From positions 1 through 64,000 of the forward strand of contig NZ_QRQC01000003.1 of the NCBI RefSeq assembly GCF_003475325.1: a DNA stretch of 64,000 nucleotides. The letters run 5' to 3'. The DNA is from Collinsella sp. AF33-16 (lineage in GTDB: Bacteria; Actinomycetota; Coriobacteriia; Coriobacteriales; Coriobacteriaceae). This document shows, one piece after another, positions 44,442 to 54,411 of this stretch (position 1 is its first letter; every line of letters begins with the position of its first letter). The notes under the pieces were generated by a model. It did no database searches and was not told where the DNA came from. It saw only the letters and a list, made by a program, of their open reading frames with translations. Position numbers and translations under genes: made by a program.

Positions 44442-45170
44442 ATGAAGATCATTAAAGCTAAAGACTACGAGGATATGAGCCGCAAGGCCGCCAATATCAT
44501 CTCGGCCCAGGTTATCCTCAAGCCCGATTGCGTGCTGGGTCTTGCCACCGGCTCCACCCCGATTGGCGCCTACAAGCAGCTCGCCGCTTGGTACGAGAAG
44601 GGTGACGTCGACTTTGCCGAGGTCAGCACCTACAACCTTGACGAGTATCGTGGCCTTTCGCACGACGATCCCCAGAGCTACCACTACTTTATGCGTGAGA
44701 ACTTCTTCGATCACATTAACATCGACCTGAACAACACGCATGTGCCTGATGGCTCCAATCCCGACGCTGCCGCTGCCTGCTCTGAGTACGACGAGATCGT
44801 CGCTGCCGCCGGTTACCCCGATCTGCAGCTGCTCGGCATCGGTAACAACGGTCACATCGGCTTCAACGAGCCCGATGACCACTTCTCCAAGGGTACGCAC
44901 TGTGTCGACCTTACCGAGAGCACTATTCAGGCCAACAGCCGCCTGTTTGACAGCATCGACGACGTGCCCCGTCAGGCCTACACCATGGGCACTCAGACCA
45001 TCATGTATGCCCGCATGATCCTGGTTGTCGCCAATGGCGAGGCCAAGGCCCAGGCCGTGCATGACATGTGCTTTGGTCCGGTTACCCCCGAGTGCCCTGC
45101 CTCGATCTTGCAGCTGCACACCAACTGCGTTGTCGTTGCCGACGAGGCCGCCCTTTCGCTCTGCGAGTAG
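44442..45170 (+). CDS. nagB: Glucosamine-6-phosphate deaminase
   Basis: NagB converts glucosamine-6-phosphate to fructose-6-phosphate and ammonia, letting amino sugars enter glycolysis. The 242-residue protein shows LGLATGSTPIGAY, NLDEYRGL with the catalytic Asp, and GIGNNGHIGFNEP with the catalytic His. The ATG at 44442 follows GAGAAAGGA; a frame opening at 44277 is not supported. It opposes the GlmM direction of metabolism, and the EIIA gene upstream may supply sugar uptake. Confidence 0.95.
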   Translation: MKIIKAKDYEDMSRKAANIISAQVILKPDCVLGLATGSTPIGAYKQLAAWYEKGDVDFAEVSTYNLDEYRGLSHDDPQSYHYFMRENFFDHINIDLNNTHVPDGSNPDAAAACSEYDEIVAAAGYPDLQLLGIGNNGHIGFNEPDDHFSKGTHCVDLTESTIQANSRLFDSIDDVPRQAYTMGTQTIMYARMILVVANGEAKAQAVHDMCFGPVTPECPASILQLHTNCVVVADEAALSLCE

Positions 45171-45202
45171 CGAAAGCCTATCACCTCGACATAGCTTTGC
45201 CG

Positions 45203-45230
45203 AAGGCCTCCGCTTTGCGGGGGCCTTTTT
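45203..45230 (+). terminator. Terminator of nagB
   Basis: The stem GGCCTCCGC/GCGGGGGCC (one G-T pair) with a TTT loop is followed by TTTTT. Confidence 0.85.
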
Positions 45231-45614
45231 GCTGAGCGTACGCCGTGTACTTGACGAAAACCTTGCCGCGAACTTGACGGGTACGTCTGGTGCAGCATGA
45301 TTCATTCCATAACAGATACTATGCATAAATGCTATGAAAAGGTCGCAGACGGTAGCTGGCGCTAGGTGAGTTGCGCAACATAATTGAACAGCGTTCATTT
45401 GAGGTACACTGCCAAAGGATGGGACAAGCTGGCAAGCGCATTGACCTGCGCAAAGACTGATTGGTTGGGGGATAAGTTTCAATCGGACCACGCTGAACAA
45501 AAACTTGCCATTTGCGTACCAACAAACATCCTAAACCGTAGCATCGCTCTATTCATCTAGCGATACATATGGTCTAGCGTTACGGTGTCCATGTGGTCGA
45601 GTTGAGGAGCGGGC
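45231..45614 (+). promoter_or_regulatory. Intergenic region before the 999-residue regulator
   Basis: About 380 bases without a credible gene. A 13-bp perfect palindrome TGAACAGCGTTCA (45385-45397) overlaps a loose promoter (TTGAAC at 45384, TACACT at 45405, 15-bp gap). A good GAGGAG site precedes the regulator ATG. Nothing else is recognised. Confidence 0.35.
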
Positions 45615-48614
45615 ATGGTTAACGATTTGGGCAATACGGACGACCTCGAGCTTATGCCTCTGGGCAGTAGCTATATGGTGCGGCGCGATCGCTTGATGAA
45701 CGAACTTATCGCCAAGGGCCGAAAGGCCGGCATCGTAGTCCTCTACGCGCCTGATGGCTTTGGGAAAACCTCGGTGCTGCTGCAGTATGCCCAAGAGGTT
45801 AAAAGCGATCCGACGCGAGGCCCCGTGCGAATCATCGAGGCAGACCGCGCCATTGGGCGCGAGGTGTTTATGCAGCTCGAGGTCGTTACCGAAGAGCTTA
45901 AGGACAAACCGCACTCCCTGATTGCAATCGATAACGTGCCTAACCTCAGCCAGAGCGAGACCGAGGAACTGATTGACCGAATCCGAAGTCTGCGTGCTAT
46001 GGGGGTTGGAGTCTTTATGAGCTGCCGTCCTTCGAATCGCCAGCTGATTCATGGACTGGGCGATTCGATTAAAGTCAACGCGCAGATGCTCAAGGTGCAT
46101 GCCTATGAGTATTCGGCGTGGGCATCGGCGTTTTCGATCAGCACATCGCTCGACTTCTATCAGCTTACGCAGGGTGTGCCCGAGCTCGTCTCGGCTATGC
46201 AGTCGGGACTATACGGGCAGGGAGACGTTGCCCAGATGCTCGAAAACGAGATCGTCAATATTTACGGTGCGGCACTTGTTGATCTGGCGTCGCTCGAGAA
46301 CAACGCCCTGTTTAGTGTGGCATGCTTGATGGTCTTAATGGGTGAGGGCAATATTTCGGAGCTCGAGGCCTGCGGTGTTAGGCTTTCGGCGATTGACCAG
46401 TCCTATCTCGTCCGCGATTATCCCATTTTTGGCGTTGATCCGGCAGGCCGGAGCTTTACCTGCTTGGGTACCGAGGACAACGCACGCCTGCGATTGCGCA
46501 AGCTGGTCGCCGAAATTCGCCCCGAACTCGTTGTGCGGGCGGCGCGTATATTGATTAAAGCGGGGCGCTGCGATACCGCGATGGACCTCGCCGACGCGTT
46601 TTTGGACCGCAGTGCGGTGTTGGAGCTTGCCGGGCAGTATGGGGTCGATCTGGCCCTGACAGGGCATGGAGGGGATGTCTGCCGCGCGGCGCTGGGAAAG
46701 TCCGAGGCAGATGGCCAGGCATCGGAGCCGACGCCTGACGAGGCGCTCGGCATCTATCTGGCGGCGGTGAGCGTCTCCAATACAAAGCTCGCGCGGTATA
46801 TGGCCTCAATTATCGAGCGTGCGGGCGAGCAAGCGATTTGCGAGCTCGATCCCGTGTCGTGGAAGGTGGCGCACGCGTTTACGGCCGCCTGTTATGGAGA
46901 TAGCGGTCTGGGGCTTCCGGCAAGCCGTACAGCGTTGGAAAGTGAGGCGTCTTGTGCCGCACTCGACATGCTGTCCGCACATGTCGAGATAAAGCATGGG
47001 CTGACCGAGCGGGCGAAGGGTGGCGAGATCCTCGCGGGGCTCAAAACGGATAAGGCCTACGATTGTGAGCTCGATATCGCGGGGACGTTTGTGCGGGCGG
47101 ACCGCATGTTGACGGAGCTATTTGATGGATCGTATGCGGGGATCGATGAGCGTGATGACGAGATGGCCCTGACGCTCGAGGCGCTCGAAGCGCGTGGAAT
47201 CCGAGCGCTCGCCATCTGGGTGCGCATGGTGTTATCGGCGCGGCGCCTGCTTGCCGGCATGCCGGTGACCGACGAGCAGGCATTCAATGAGCTCGACCGT
47301 TTTGCCGTGCGCGTGCGTGACAACCAGATTCAGCTGTTTGGCCTGTTGCTAGAAGGCTGGCAGTCGCTGGCAGAGGGACGGCCGGTTAATGCAAAGTTCC
47401 GTGCGGTCCAAGTGCTCAAACTTGCCGAGGAGTCGATTGCGTACATGCGCGATAACGCATTGCTGTTGGAGCGCGCGGCGTATCTGCGTAACACCTCGAT
47501 GGTTTCGGTGCGCGAGGAAGCGGAGTTGCTCGATATAAGCCAGACGCAGGTTGGTGGAGCGGAGGCCTGGATGGTGGCGCTGCATTTGGCCTGTGCGGGC
47601 CGAGACAGCGATCTTGCGGCCTGGATGTCCATGAATCGTGCGGGGATTCTAGAGCCATCGTATCGGCTCTTTGCGCGCCTTGCCATGCATTGTCTGGGCG
47701 AGCCGGCGACCAGGATTCGCAAGAAGCTTCCCGTGCGCGAGTTATCGCGGTATTCGCTGCGCGACGATCTGGAAGGGGAGGGCGAGCGCCTGTTCCAGGC
47801 CGGCGAGGTTGAAGCCGTTGATACCATCGACCATATCGAGATTCGCATGTTTGGGGCGTTTCGCGCCGAGCGCGACGGGTTTCCCGTCACGGATAAGATG
47901 TGGCGCCGCAAGAAAGCGGCGACGCTTGCCGAGCGGCTTGCGCTGGGTATGGATGCGCTGGTCGACCGCGAGACGCTGGCTATGGAGCTGTGGCCCCATG
48001 CCGAGTTCAATAGCGCTCGTAACAATCTGTACTCGACGATATCGCGCCTGCGTTCGGCCTTGGGGCCGACACCGGACGGCAAGTCGTGTGTGCTGATCCA
48101 AAACGAGTGCATTGGGCTTAACGGCGATTACGTCAAGACTGACGTGCGGTTGTTTGATCAGATAAGCCGCGAAGTTTTGGGAAATCGCACGGGTGCGCGC
48201 GGACCCCATCTGGTCGACCTGTGCCTTAAGATCGAGCAGCTCTACGCCGGCCCGTTGTATGTTCCCAATGGCTGTAATCCCACCTACTATTTGCGTATGC
48301 GGCGCATTATGGAATCGAAGTATATCGACTGCATGATTCGGGGCGCGAATGCTGCTCTAGAAGAAAACGACCTGCAGTCGGCGGTATGGCTGGTGGAGTC
48401 GGGGCTGCGGCAAGAGACGGCGCGCGAGGACATGGTGCGTTGCGCTATGCGCGTCTACGGTGCGGCGGGGCGACGACGCGATATCGTCGAGCTGTACAGT
48501 GGGCATATGCATCACCTGAGGGAGCAGGTCAATGGCGTGCCCGAGCCCGAGACGCGGCGTCTGTACGAGCGCTTGGTGGAGGGCAGACTCAACCGCGTGC
48601 TCGTCGAGCGATAA
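45615..48614 (+). CDS. Large transcriptional regulator: MalT/SARP-like with N-terminal NTPase and C-terminal OmpR-type winged helix plus BTAD
   Basis: This is a 999-residue cytosolic protein. Near residue 40 the P-loop-like YAPDGFGKTS and IAIDNVP (Walker B-like) suggest a STAND/MalT-type NTPase, followed by a helical repeat region (about 300-720). At about residue 745 (IDHIEIRMFGAFRAERDG) an OmpR-like winged helix begins, with TISRLRSALG in the recognition part. The rest resembles a bacterial transcriptional activation domain (BTAD), ending with AMRVYGAAGRRRDIVELY. Such proteins sense a ligand or protein signal and activate nearby genes, but no target cluster adjoins. GAGGAG precedes the ATG. 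Confidence 0.75.
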   Translation: MVNDLGNTDDLELMPLGSSYMVRRDRLMNELIAKGRKAGIVVLYAPDGFGKTSVLLQYAQEVKSDPTRGPVRIIEADRAIGREVFMQLEVVTEELKDKPHSLIAIDNVPNLSQSETEELIDRIRSLRAMGVGVFMSCRPSNRQLIHGLGDSIKVNAQMLKVHAYEYSAWASAFSISTSLDFYQLTQGVPELVSAMQSGLYGQGDVAQMLENEIVNIYGAALVDLASLENNALFSVACLMVLMGEGNISELEACGVRLSAIDQSYLVRDYPIFGVDPAGRSFTCLGTEDNARLRLRKLVAEIRPELVVRAARILIKAGRCDTAMDLADAFLDRSAVLELAGQYGVDLALTGHGGDVCRAALGKSEADGQASEPTPDEALGIYLAAVSVSNTKLARYMASIIERAGEQAICELDPVSWKVAHAFTAACYGDSGLGLPASRTALESEASCAALDMLSAHVEIKHGLTERAKGGEILAGLKTDKAYDCELDIAGTFVRADRMLTELFDGSYAGIDERDDEMALTLEALEARGIRALAIWVRMVLSARRLLAGMPVTDEQAFNELDRFAVRVRDNQIQLFGLLLEGWQSLAEGRPVNAKFRAVQVLKLAEESIAYMRDNALLLERAAYLRNTSMVSVREEAELLDISQTQVGGAEAWMVALHLACAGRDSDLAAWMSMNRAGILEPSYRLFARLAMHCLGEPATRIRKKLPVRELSRYSLRDDLEGEGERLFQAGEVEAVDTIDHIEIRMFGAFRAERDGFPVTDKMWRRKKAATLAERLALGMDALVDRETLAMELWPHAEFNSARNNLYSTISRLRSALGPTPDGKSCVLIQNECIGLNGDYVKTDVRLFDQISREVLGNRTGARGPHLVDLCLKIEQLYAGPLYVPNGCNPTYYLRMRRIMESKYIDCMIRGANAALEENDLQSAVWLVESGLRQETAREDMVRCAMRVYGAAGRRRDIVELYSGHMHHLREQVNGVPEPETRRLYERLVEGRLNRVLVER

Positions 48615-48619
48615 AAAAT

Positions 48620-48648
48620 GAGCGTCCGAATTGCTCGGACGCTCGCAA
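48620..48648. terminator. Bidirectional terminator
   Basis: A perfect 10-bp stem (48620-48629 with 48635-48644) lies between convergent genes, with an A run before it (TTTTT on the minus strand). Confidence 0.8.
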
Positions 48649-48683
48649 GCTTGATGTATGTTGGCTCGCCGGATCGTCGGCTC

Positions 48684-48983
48684 TTAGACGAGCTTAATCT
48701 TCTCGATGTCCTTGCGCGAGGACTCGCGATACAGCGAGAACTTGCGGCCGATAACCTGGACGACCTCGGCGTGGCAGCGCTCGGCGAGCTCCTCGGCGGC
48801 CTCGCGGGCAGAAAGGCTGGAGCCGTCCAGCACGGAGCACTTAACGAGCTCGTGCTTCTCCAGGTAAGCGACCGTCTGCTCGACGGTGCCCTCGTTGATG
48901 TCGGACTTGCCGATGATGATGGCGGGGTTGAGGTGATGGGCCATGCTGCGAAGCTGCTTGACCTGGGCTCCTGTCAGTGCCAT
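48684..48983 (-). CDS. yhbY: YhbY/CRS1-like RNA-binding protein
   Basis: This 99-residue CRM-domain protein of the YhbY family binds pre-50S ribosomal particles. LTGAQVKQLRSMAHHLNPAIIIGKS at the start and the GxxG-like loop region IGRKFSLYRES near the end are typical. A single gene, it faces the large regulator across a bidirectional terminator. Confidence 0.9.
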   Translation of the reverse strand: MALTGAQVKQLRSMAHHLNPAIIIGKSDINEGTVEQTVAYLEKHELVKCSVLDGSSLSAREAAEELAERCHAEVVQVIGRKFSLYRESSRKDIEKIKLV

Positions 48984-49165
48984 GGGTTCTCGCTTTCTAT
49001 GTTATGGGGCGCCCCGCGATGGGGCCTTAATCTACGTGAACTGTCCCACGATAGCGCAGGAACGGCGCGGTATGGGGCGTGTTTGACCAGTTCAAAAAGA
49101 ATGCGGATGCCGAGCGGGAGAACAGCGCGGGTTACAGGTGGACGTGTACTGCGGCCGAAAGCGGT

Positions 49166-50053
49166 CTATGGACGGCTCGAAGAGACCGGCTCCCATGCAA
49201 TAAACGCCCAACGGACCTTGCGGACGTGGTCGAGCATGTAGCGCCCTTGCGGCACGCCCTTGGACCCTGGCTCGCCGGCATGGGGATTTTCAATCATATG
49301 CTGAGCGACGTAGACGCGCAGACGGTCGATCTTATCCTCGTTACCGTGCTCGAGCATGCGGGAGAAGTCCACCACGCCCGCCTCAAGGCTATCGAAGGTA
49401 TCGCGACGAGGCGATTCAAAGTACGTAACCTGCGGCAGGGCACCCATCTGAACGAGGATATTAAAGGCATACACAAAGCCATTGCTGCAGGTAACCGAGG
49501 CACCGATGGCGTTCATCAGGTGCAGGTCATAGCGTGGGCTGGAGTTGGCGACCATCGTAACGGCACAACGCCGACGAGCCGTTCGATCAAGCTTGGCAAG
49601 CGCGCCTTTTAGGTTGGTCGTGGTGACAGAACGACTGGCAAAGGCAACATCTACCGCTTTCGCGACCGGTCCAACCAAATCCCAGTCATCATCCCAAGCA
49701 AGCTCAAGCGGTGTAATGCGATCCTCGAGCCCATAGTACTCAATGCCGGCATCAAGCGTGCCCAACATGGCAGGGGAAAAGTCAGCAGCAATCACAGGAT
49801 GCCCAGTCTGAGCAAGCGGAATAGCAATCGCCCCAGCCCTACACCCCATATCAAGCACCGATTCACCAGGCTTTAACGCCAACAACTTCATAAGGTCCCG
49901 GGCATACGGAGCAGTCTCAAGCGGCCGAAAATGCCGAGCCCGCTTATCCCACTCAAAAGAATCATCAGCCCGCCGCCGACCAGCCTGCAGGCGCATCCAT
50001 TCTTGGTTCCAATCTGTGGAAAGCAGCTCAGAGCGAGCATCCCCATCAACCAC
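49166..50053 (-). CDS. SAM-dependent methyltransferase
   Basis: This 295-residue class I methyltransferase has motif I VLDMGCRAGAIAIPLA and the acidic IAADFSPAML strand end, which bind S-adenosylmethionine. The remaining domain is unspecific and the substrate is unknown. The GTG at 50053 is preferred because AGGAGG lies 7 bases upstream. The longer frame to 50113 would add a hydrophobic stretch that is really the leader. Confidence 0.78.
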   Translation of the reverse strand: MVDGDARSELLSTDWNQEWMRLQAGRRRADDSFEWDKRARHFRPLETAPYARDLMKLLALKPGESVLDMGCRAGAIAIPLAQTGHPVIAADFSPAMLGTLDAGIEYYGLEDRITPLELAWDDDWDLVGPVAKAVDVAFASRSVTTTNLKGALAKLDRTARRRCAVTMVANSSPRYDLHLMNAIGASVTCSNGFVYAFNILVQMGALPQVTYFESPRRDTFDSLEAGVVDFSRMLEHGNEDKIDRLRVYVAQHMIENPHAGEPGSKGVPQGRYMLDHVRKVRWAFIAWEPVSSSRP

Positions 50054-50218
50054 GGGCCAACCTCCTAGCAACAAAAAAGCGACTCCCCCCAAAAGAAGAG
50101 CCGCAACCAGCATATATCAGAAAGAACCGATCCAACGCCAAACCGCCGTACCAGCCAAGCGGTGCAGGAGCGAAGCAACTGCAACCGGGATAGAACCCAA
50201 CCGAGGTCCCGTTGTGCG

Positions 50219-50352
50219 GGAGCCCCGGGGAGGGCAAATATATAAGGTCGATCGCGAGTTCCGCACGAGCCGGAGAGCACTTAATGTGCTCTCCGTGCGA
50301 GTCAGGACTGTCCGAGCAGGCGACCTTATATATTTGCCCTCCCCGGGGCTCC
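50219..50352 (-). ncRNA. Nested inverted-repeat element with conserved core, copy B (candidate structured RNA)
   Basis: The outer stem is a perfect 32 bp (50219-50250 with 50321-50352), A+T-rich in the middle. Inside, on the minus strand, are block 1 (50299-50314), an apical 9-bp hairpin (50272-50280 with 50286-50294) and block 2 (50256-50267), identical to the blocks in copy A at 30056-30191. The element begins 18 bases after the UPF0210 gene stop on the minus strand, as copy A begins 3 bases after gatB, so both are 3' of a gene. Confidence 0.6.
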
Positions 50353-50370
50353 TCGCCTCGTATCCCTGGG

Positions 50371-51735
50371 CTAGTTCTTCAGTGAGTTCAGCGGAGCCGG
50401 GAAGCGTCCACCACGGTGGGCGAGCACGGTGCCGGCGTTGGGGTTCACCGGCATGATGGGCGCACGGCCGAACAGGCCGCCGTACTCGACGCAGTCGCCC
50501 ACACCCTTGCCGATGGCAGGGATGACGCGGACGGCCGTGGTCTTGTTGTTGATGACGCCGATGGCCATCTCGTCGGCGATGATGCCGGCGATGGTCTCGA
50601 CCGGGGTGTCGCCGGGGATGGCGATCATGTCCAGGCCAACGGAGCAGACACAGGTCATGGCCTCGAGCTTCTCGAGCGAAAGCGCGCCGGCCTCGACGGC
50701 GGCGATCATGCCGGCGTCCTCGGACACGGGGATAAAGGCACCCGAGAGACCGCCCACGCTGGAGCTGGCCATGACGCCGCCCTTCTTGACGGCATCGTTG
50801 AGCATGGCGAGCGCGCAGGTCGTGCCCGGGCCACCGCAGGTGCCCACGCCGATGATCTCGAGGATGCGGGCAACGGAATCGCCGATGGCAGGCGTGGGAG
50901 CCAGCGACAGGTCGACAATGCCCTTCTCGACACCCAGACGATGGGCGGCCTCGCGGCTCATGAGCTCGCCGGCACGGGTGATCTTAAAGGCGGTCTGCTT
51001 AATCTTCTCGGCGACTTCCATCATCGATGCGGAATCGGGCAGCGTCTCCAGGGCTGCGGCCATAACGCCGGGGCCCGAGACGCCTACGTTGATGACGGCG
51101 TCGGCCTCGCCACCGCCGTGGACGGCGCCCGCCATAAACGGGGAGTCCTCGACCATGTTGGCAAAGCAGACAAACTTGGAAGCGCCGACGGAATCCTGGT
51201 CGGCCGTGAGTTTAGCGGCATCGATGATGGTCTGGGCGGCCATGAGCACGGCATCCATGTTGATACCGGCGCGCAGGCTGGCGACGTTGACGCTGGAGCA
51301 GACGCGGCTCGTGGTGGCGAGCGCCTGGGGGATGGACTGGATGACGCGGCGGTCGGCGTCGCCGATGCCCTTCTGGACGAGCGCGGAGAAGCCGCCCAGG
51401 TAATCGATGCCGAGCGTCTCGGCCGCGCGGTCGAGGGCGTGCGCGATGGGGGTGAGGTCCTCATCCTTGCAGCACGCGGCGATCTGGGCCACCGGGGTGA
51501 CGGAAACGCGCTTGTTGACGATGGGGATACCGTACTCGCGCTCGAGGTTCTCGGCGGTCTCGACCAGATGCTCAGCCGTGTGCGTCACGTGGTCGTAGAT
51601 CTTCGTGCACATGCGGTCGAGGTTCTCGTCACCGCAACCCATGAGCGAAACACCCATGGTGATGGTCCTGATGTCGAGGTTCTGCTCCTCAACCATGCCG
51701 CGGGTTTCCGCGATTTCTGCGGGCGTGATCGCCAT
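50371..51735 (-). CDS. UPF0210/PFL (DUF711) family protein
   Basis: This 454-residue cytosolic protein belongs to the DUF711 family and contains long Ala/Gly-rich conserved segments ([30 protein letters not shown]). Structures of relatives resemble radical or PFL-like barrels, but the activity is not known. The start at 51735 ([13 protein letters not shown]) has an AGGAG site. An ACT-domain partner gene often precedes this family elsewhere and is not seen here. Confidence 0.88.
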   Translation of the reverse strand: MAITPAEIAETRGMVEEQNLDIRTITMGVSLMGCGDENLDRMCTKIYDHVTHTAEHLVETAENLEREYGIPIVNKRVSVTPVAQIAACCKDEDLTPIAHALDRAAETLGIDYLGGFSALVQKGIGDADRRVIQSIPQALATTSRVCSSVNVASLRAGINMDAVLMAAQTIIDAAKLTADQDSVGASKFVCFANMVEDSPFMAGAVHGGGEADAVINVGVSGPGVMAAALETLPDSASMMEVAEKIKQTAFKITRAGELMSREAAHRLGVEKGIVDLSLAPTPAIGDSVARILEIIGVGTCGGPGTTCALAMLNDAVKKGGVMASSSVGGLSGAFIPVSEDAGMIAAVEAGALSLEKLEAMTCVCSVGLDMIAIPGDTPVETIAGIIADEMAIGVINNKTTAVRVIPAIGKGVGDCVEYGGLFGRAPIMPVNPNAGTVLAHRGGRFPAPLNSLKN

Positions 51736-51780
51736 CCTTGCGCTCCTATCTGCCAAAACGAGCATAGTCTTTTCTATTCT

Positions 51781-51818
51781 AACGTGCCGCACGTGCCAAG
51801 TGGCGCATGCGGCACGTT
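51781..51818 (-). terminator. Terminator-like hairpin beyond metH
   Basis: An 11-bp stem (51781-51791 with 51808-51818) sits between metH and the UPF0210 gene, with TTAGAATAG following on the minus strand. Confidence 0.6.
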
Positions 51819-51843
51819 TTGGTGCTCGGTTGTTTCCGTTGTG

Positions 51844-54402
51844 TTACTGCCCAAAGACCTCTTCGGCGATACGAGCGCTTTCGGCGGCGTCCTTGGCGTA
51901 GTAGTCCGCGCCGATCTGCTTGGCGTATTCGGGGGTGAGCACGGCGCCGCCCACGATGATCTTGACGCCCGGAACCTCGGCATGGAGCAACTTGATGGTC
52001 TCTTCCATGGCGACGACCGTGGTGGTCATAAGCGCCGAGAGGCCGACGAGCTTGATGTCACGCTCCTGCACGGTCTTGAGCACCTCTTGCGGGTCGACAT
52101 CGCGGCCTAGGTCAAAGACGGTGTAGCCGTAGTTATCGAGCAGCATCTTGACGATGTTCTTGCCGATATCGTGGATGTCGCCCTTGACGGTGGCCACGCA
52201 GATCTTGCCCTTGTCGGCGATCTCGCCGGCGGGCATCAGGCGCTTGATGGTGTCGAAGCCCACGCGTGCGGCTTCGGCCGAGGCCATGAGTTGCGGCAAG
52301 AAGAACTTGCCCTGGTCAAAGAGGACGCCCACCTCGTCGAGGGCGGGGATAAAGTGGTTGTTGATAAGGTCCATGGCGTCGTGGTCTGCCAGCAGACGCT
52401 CGGTCTCGGCAGCGATCTCGCCTTTGCGGCCCGAGACGACCATGCGACGAATCGGGTCGTCGTTGCCGTCGGTGCCGGCGGTGCCGGCAGCGGGCACGGT
52501 GTCGGTCGATGCGGCCTGAGCTGCTGCCGGGTTGGCGGCGATCTTATACGGATCGGTCCAGCCGGCATAGCGCTCGATGTATCCGGTCGAGCCCTCGTCC
52601 TCAACGCTCAGGACGCGATAGCTGTAGATGGTGTCCATAAAGCGCTTGGAGCCCGGGTTCATGATGGGGGCATCGAGGCCCGCGCCAAAGGCGGCGGCCA
52701 AAAAGACCGAGCCCAGCAGCGGGCGGGCAGGCAGACCAAAGCTGATGTTCGACACGCCGAGCGCGCATTTGACGCCCAGGCGCTCCTTGCACAGGGACAT
52801 GGCGCGCAGGATCTGCTCGGCCTGGCGTTGATTGGTCGAGGCGGTCATGACCAGGCAGTCGATGAGGATACGGTCCGGGCCGATGCCGTAGCGGGCAGCC
52901 TCGGCCACGATGCGCTCGGCGATGGCAAAGCGGGCCTCGGCGGTATCGGGGATGCCGCCTTCGTCGAGCGTAAGGCCGACAACGTTGGTGCCGTAGTGGG
53001 CGACCAGCGGGAAGATCTCGTCCATGATCTGCTGCTTGCCGTTGACCGAGTTGATGATGGGCTTGCCGGCGTAGCGACGTACGGCGGCCTCGACGGCGGC
53101 GGGGTCGGTGGAGTCGATCTGCAGCGGCAGCAGCGTGGAGCCTTGGAGCTGCTCGGTGGCCTGTTGGATAATCTTGACCTCGTCGATCTCGGGCAGGCCC
53201 ACGTTGACGTCCAGGATGTCGGCGCCCTGCTCCTGCTGGCTGATGCCCTGGCTCACCACGTAGTCCAGGTCGCCGTCGCGCAGGGCCTGCTGCAGGCGCT
53301 TTTTGCCGGTGGGGTTGATGCGCTCGCCGATGACGGCGATCTTGTGGCCGTCGCAGGGGAGGTCCACGACCGTCTGGGCGCTCGTGACCGACATGCTGGG
53401 CTTGCGGTGGCGCGGACTGGGCGTGTGGTTATCGATAAGCGTGCGCAGCGCTGCCATGTGCGCCGGCGTGGTGCCGCAGCAGCCGCCCACGACGCTTACG
53501 CCGTCCTCAATCATACCGGCGACGGCCACGGCGTACTCGGGCGCCTGGATATCAAAGACGGTGTTGCCGTCGTCGTCCACGCGGGGCAGTCCTGCATTGG
53601 CCTGCACCATAACGGGCTTGTCGGTGACGGTGAGCATACGCGCGGCGAGTCCTCGGAGCTCGGCCGGGCCCTGGCTGCAGTTGATGCCAAGGACGTCGGC
53701 GCCGATGGCGTCGAGGGTGATGGCGGCGACCTCGGGGCTCGTGCCCAAGAAGGTGCGGCCGTCTTCCTCAAAGGTCATGGTGGCAAAGACGGGCAAGTCG
53801 GAGTTCTCGCGGCAGGCGAGGACTGCCGCCTTGATCTCGGCAAGATCGGTCATGGTTTCGATAATAAAGAGGTCAACACCCGCGGCGACGCCAGCGTGCA
53901 CCTCCTCGGCAAAGAGATCGTAGGCCTCGTCGAAGCTGAGGGTGCCCAGGGGGCGAAGCAGCGCACCGATGGGGCCGATGTCGCCGGCGACGTAATGGGC
54001 ATCGGCCGCGCGGGCGCAGGTGACGGCCGCGGCAAAGACGTCTGCCACGGTGGCGGCACCGTCGAGCTTGTGGGCGTTGGCGCCAAAGGTGTTGGCGGTG
54101 ATCACGTCGCAGCCGGCTTCGACGTACTGACGCTGGATGTCGGTAATGACCTGAGGCTCCTCAAAGTTGAGCAGCTCGGGCAGGGCGCCGGCCTTCATGC
54201 CGGCCGCCTGCAGCATGGTACCCATGCCGCCGTCGAACAGCAGGTGTCCGGTGCCCTTGATGGCGGCGCGCAGACGATCGTCCTTAATGCGAAGGTCGTC
54301 GATCGTGCGCGTCTTGTATGCAGCGCCATTACGGCGTGCGGCATCAACGGGTGCCGCCAGCGCGGCACCGTCCAGATCATGAGTGATAAGCGGAGTAAAC
54401 AT
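51844..54402 (-). CDS. metH: Cobalamin-dependent methionine synthase (short form lacking reactivation domain)
   Basis: This 852-residue enzyme transfers a methyl group from methyl-tetrahydrofolate to homocysteine. Domains in order are homocysteine-binding (about 35-330, zinc ligands in GINCSQG and GGCCGTTP), pterin-binding (about 355-620, ERINPTGKK), and the cobalamin cap and binding domains (about 665-850, with the cobalt-ligating DIHDIGKNIV). It ends there: the AdoMet-dependent reactivation domain of E. coli MetH is absent. A separate gene immediately upstream encodes a reactivation-domain-like protein. It is the third gene of the metF operon. Confidence 0.95.
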   Translation of the reverse strand: MFTPLITHDLDGAALAAPVDAARRNGAAYKTRTIDDLRIKDDRLRAAIKGTGHLLFDGGMGTMLQAAGMKAGALPELLNFEEPQVITDIQRQYVEAGCDVITANTFGANAHKLDGAATVADVFAAAVTCARAADAHYVAGDIGPIGALLRPLGTLSFDEAYDLFAEEVHAGVAAGVDLFIIETMTDLAEIKAAVLACRENSDLPVFATMTFEEDGRTFLGTSPEVAAITLDAIGADVLGINCSQGPAELRGLAARMLTVTDKPVMVQANAGLPRVDDDGNTVFDIQAPEYAVAVAGMIEDGVSVVGGCCGTTPAHMAALRTLIDNHTPSPRHRKPSMSVTSAQTVVDLPCDGHKIAVIGERINPTGKKRLQQALRDGDLDYVVSQGISQQEQGADILDVNVGLPEIDEVKIIQQATEQLQGSTLLPLQIDSTDPAAVEAAVRRYAGKPIINSVNGKQQIMDEIFPLVAHYGTNVVGLTLDEGGIPDTAEARFAIAERIVAEAARYGIGPDRILIDCLVMTASTNQRQAEQILRAMSLCKERLGVKCALGVSNISFGLPARPLLGSVFLAAAFGAGLDAPIMNPGSKRFMDTIYSYRVLSVEDEGSTGYIERYAGWTDPYKIAANPAAAQAASTDTVPAAGTAGTDGNDDPIRRMVVSGRKGEIAAETERLLADHDAMDLINNHFIPALDEVGVLFDQGKFFLPQLMASAEAARVGFDTIKRLMPAGEIADKGKICVATVKGDIHDIGKNIVKMLLDNYGYTVFDLGRDVDPQEVLKTVQERDIKLVGLSALMTTTVVAMEETIKLLHAEVPGVKIIVGGAVLTPEYAKQIGADYYAKDAAESARIAEEVFGQ

Positions 54403-54411
54403 CGATGGCTC

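Noticed and set aside
45385-45397. SOS (LexA) box
   Set aside because: The centre is 3 bases instead of 4 between GAAC and GTTC, so it does not fit the usual box.
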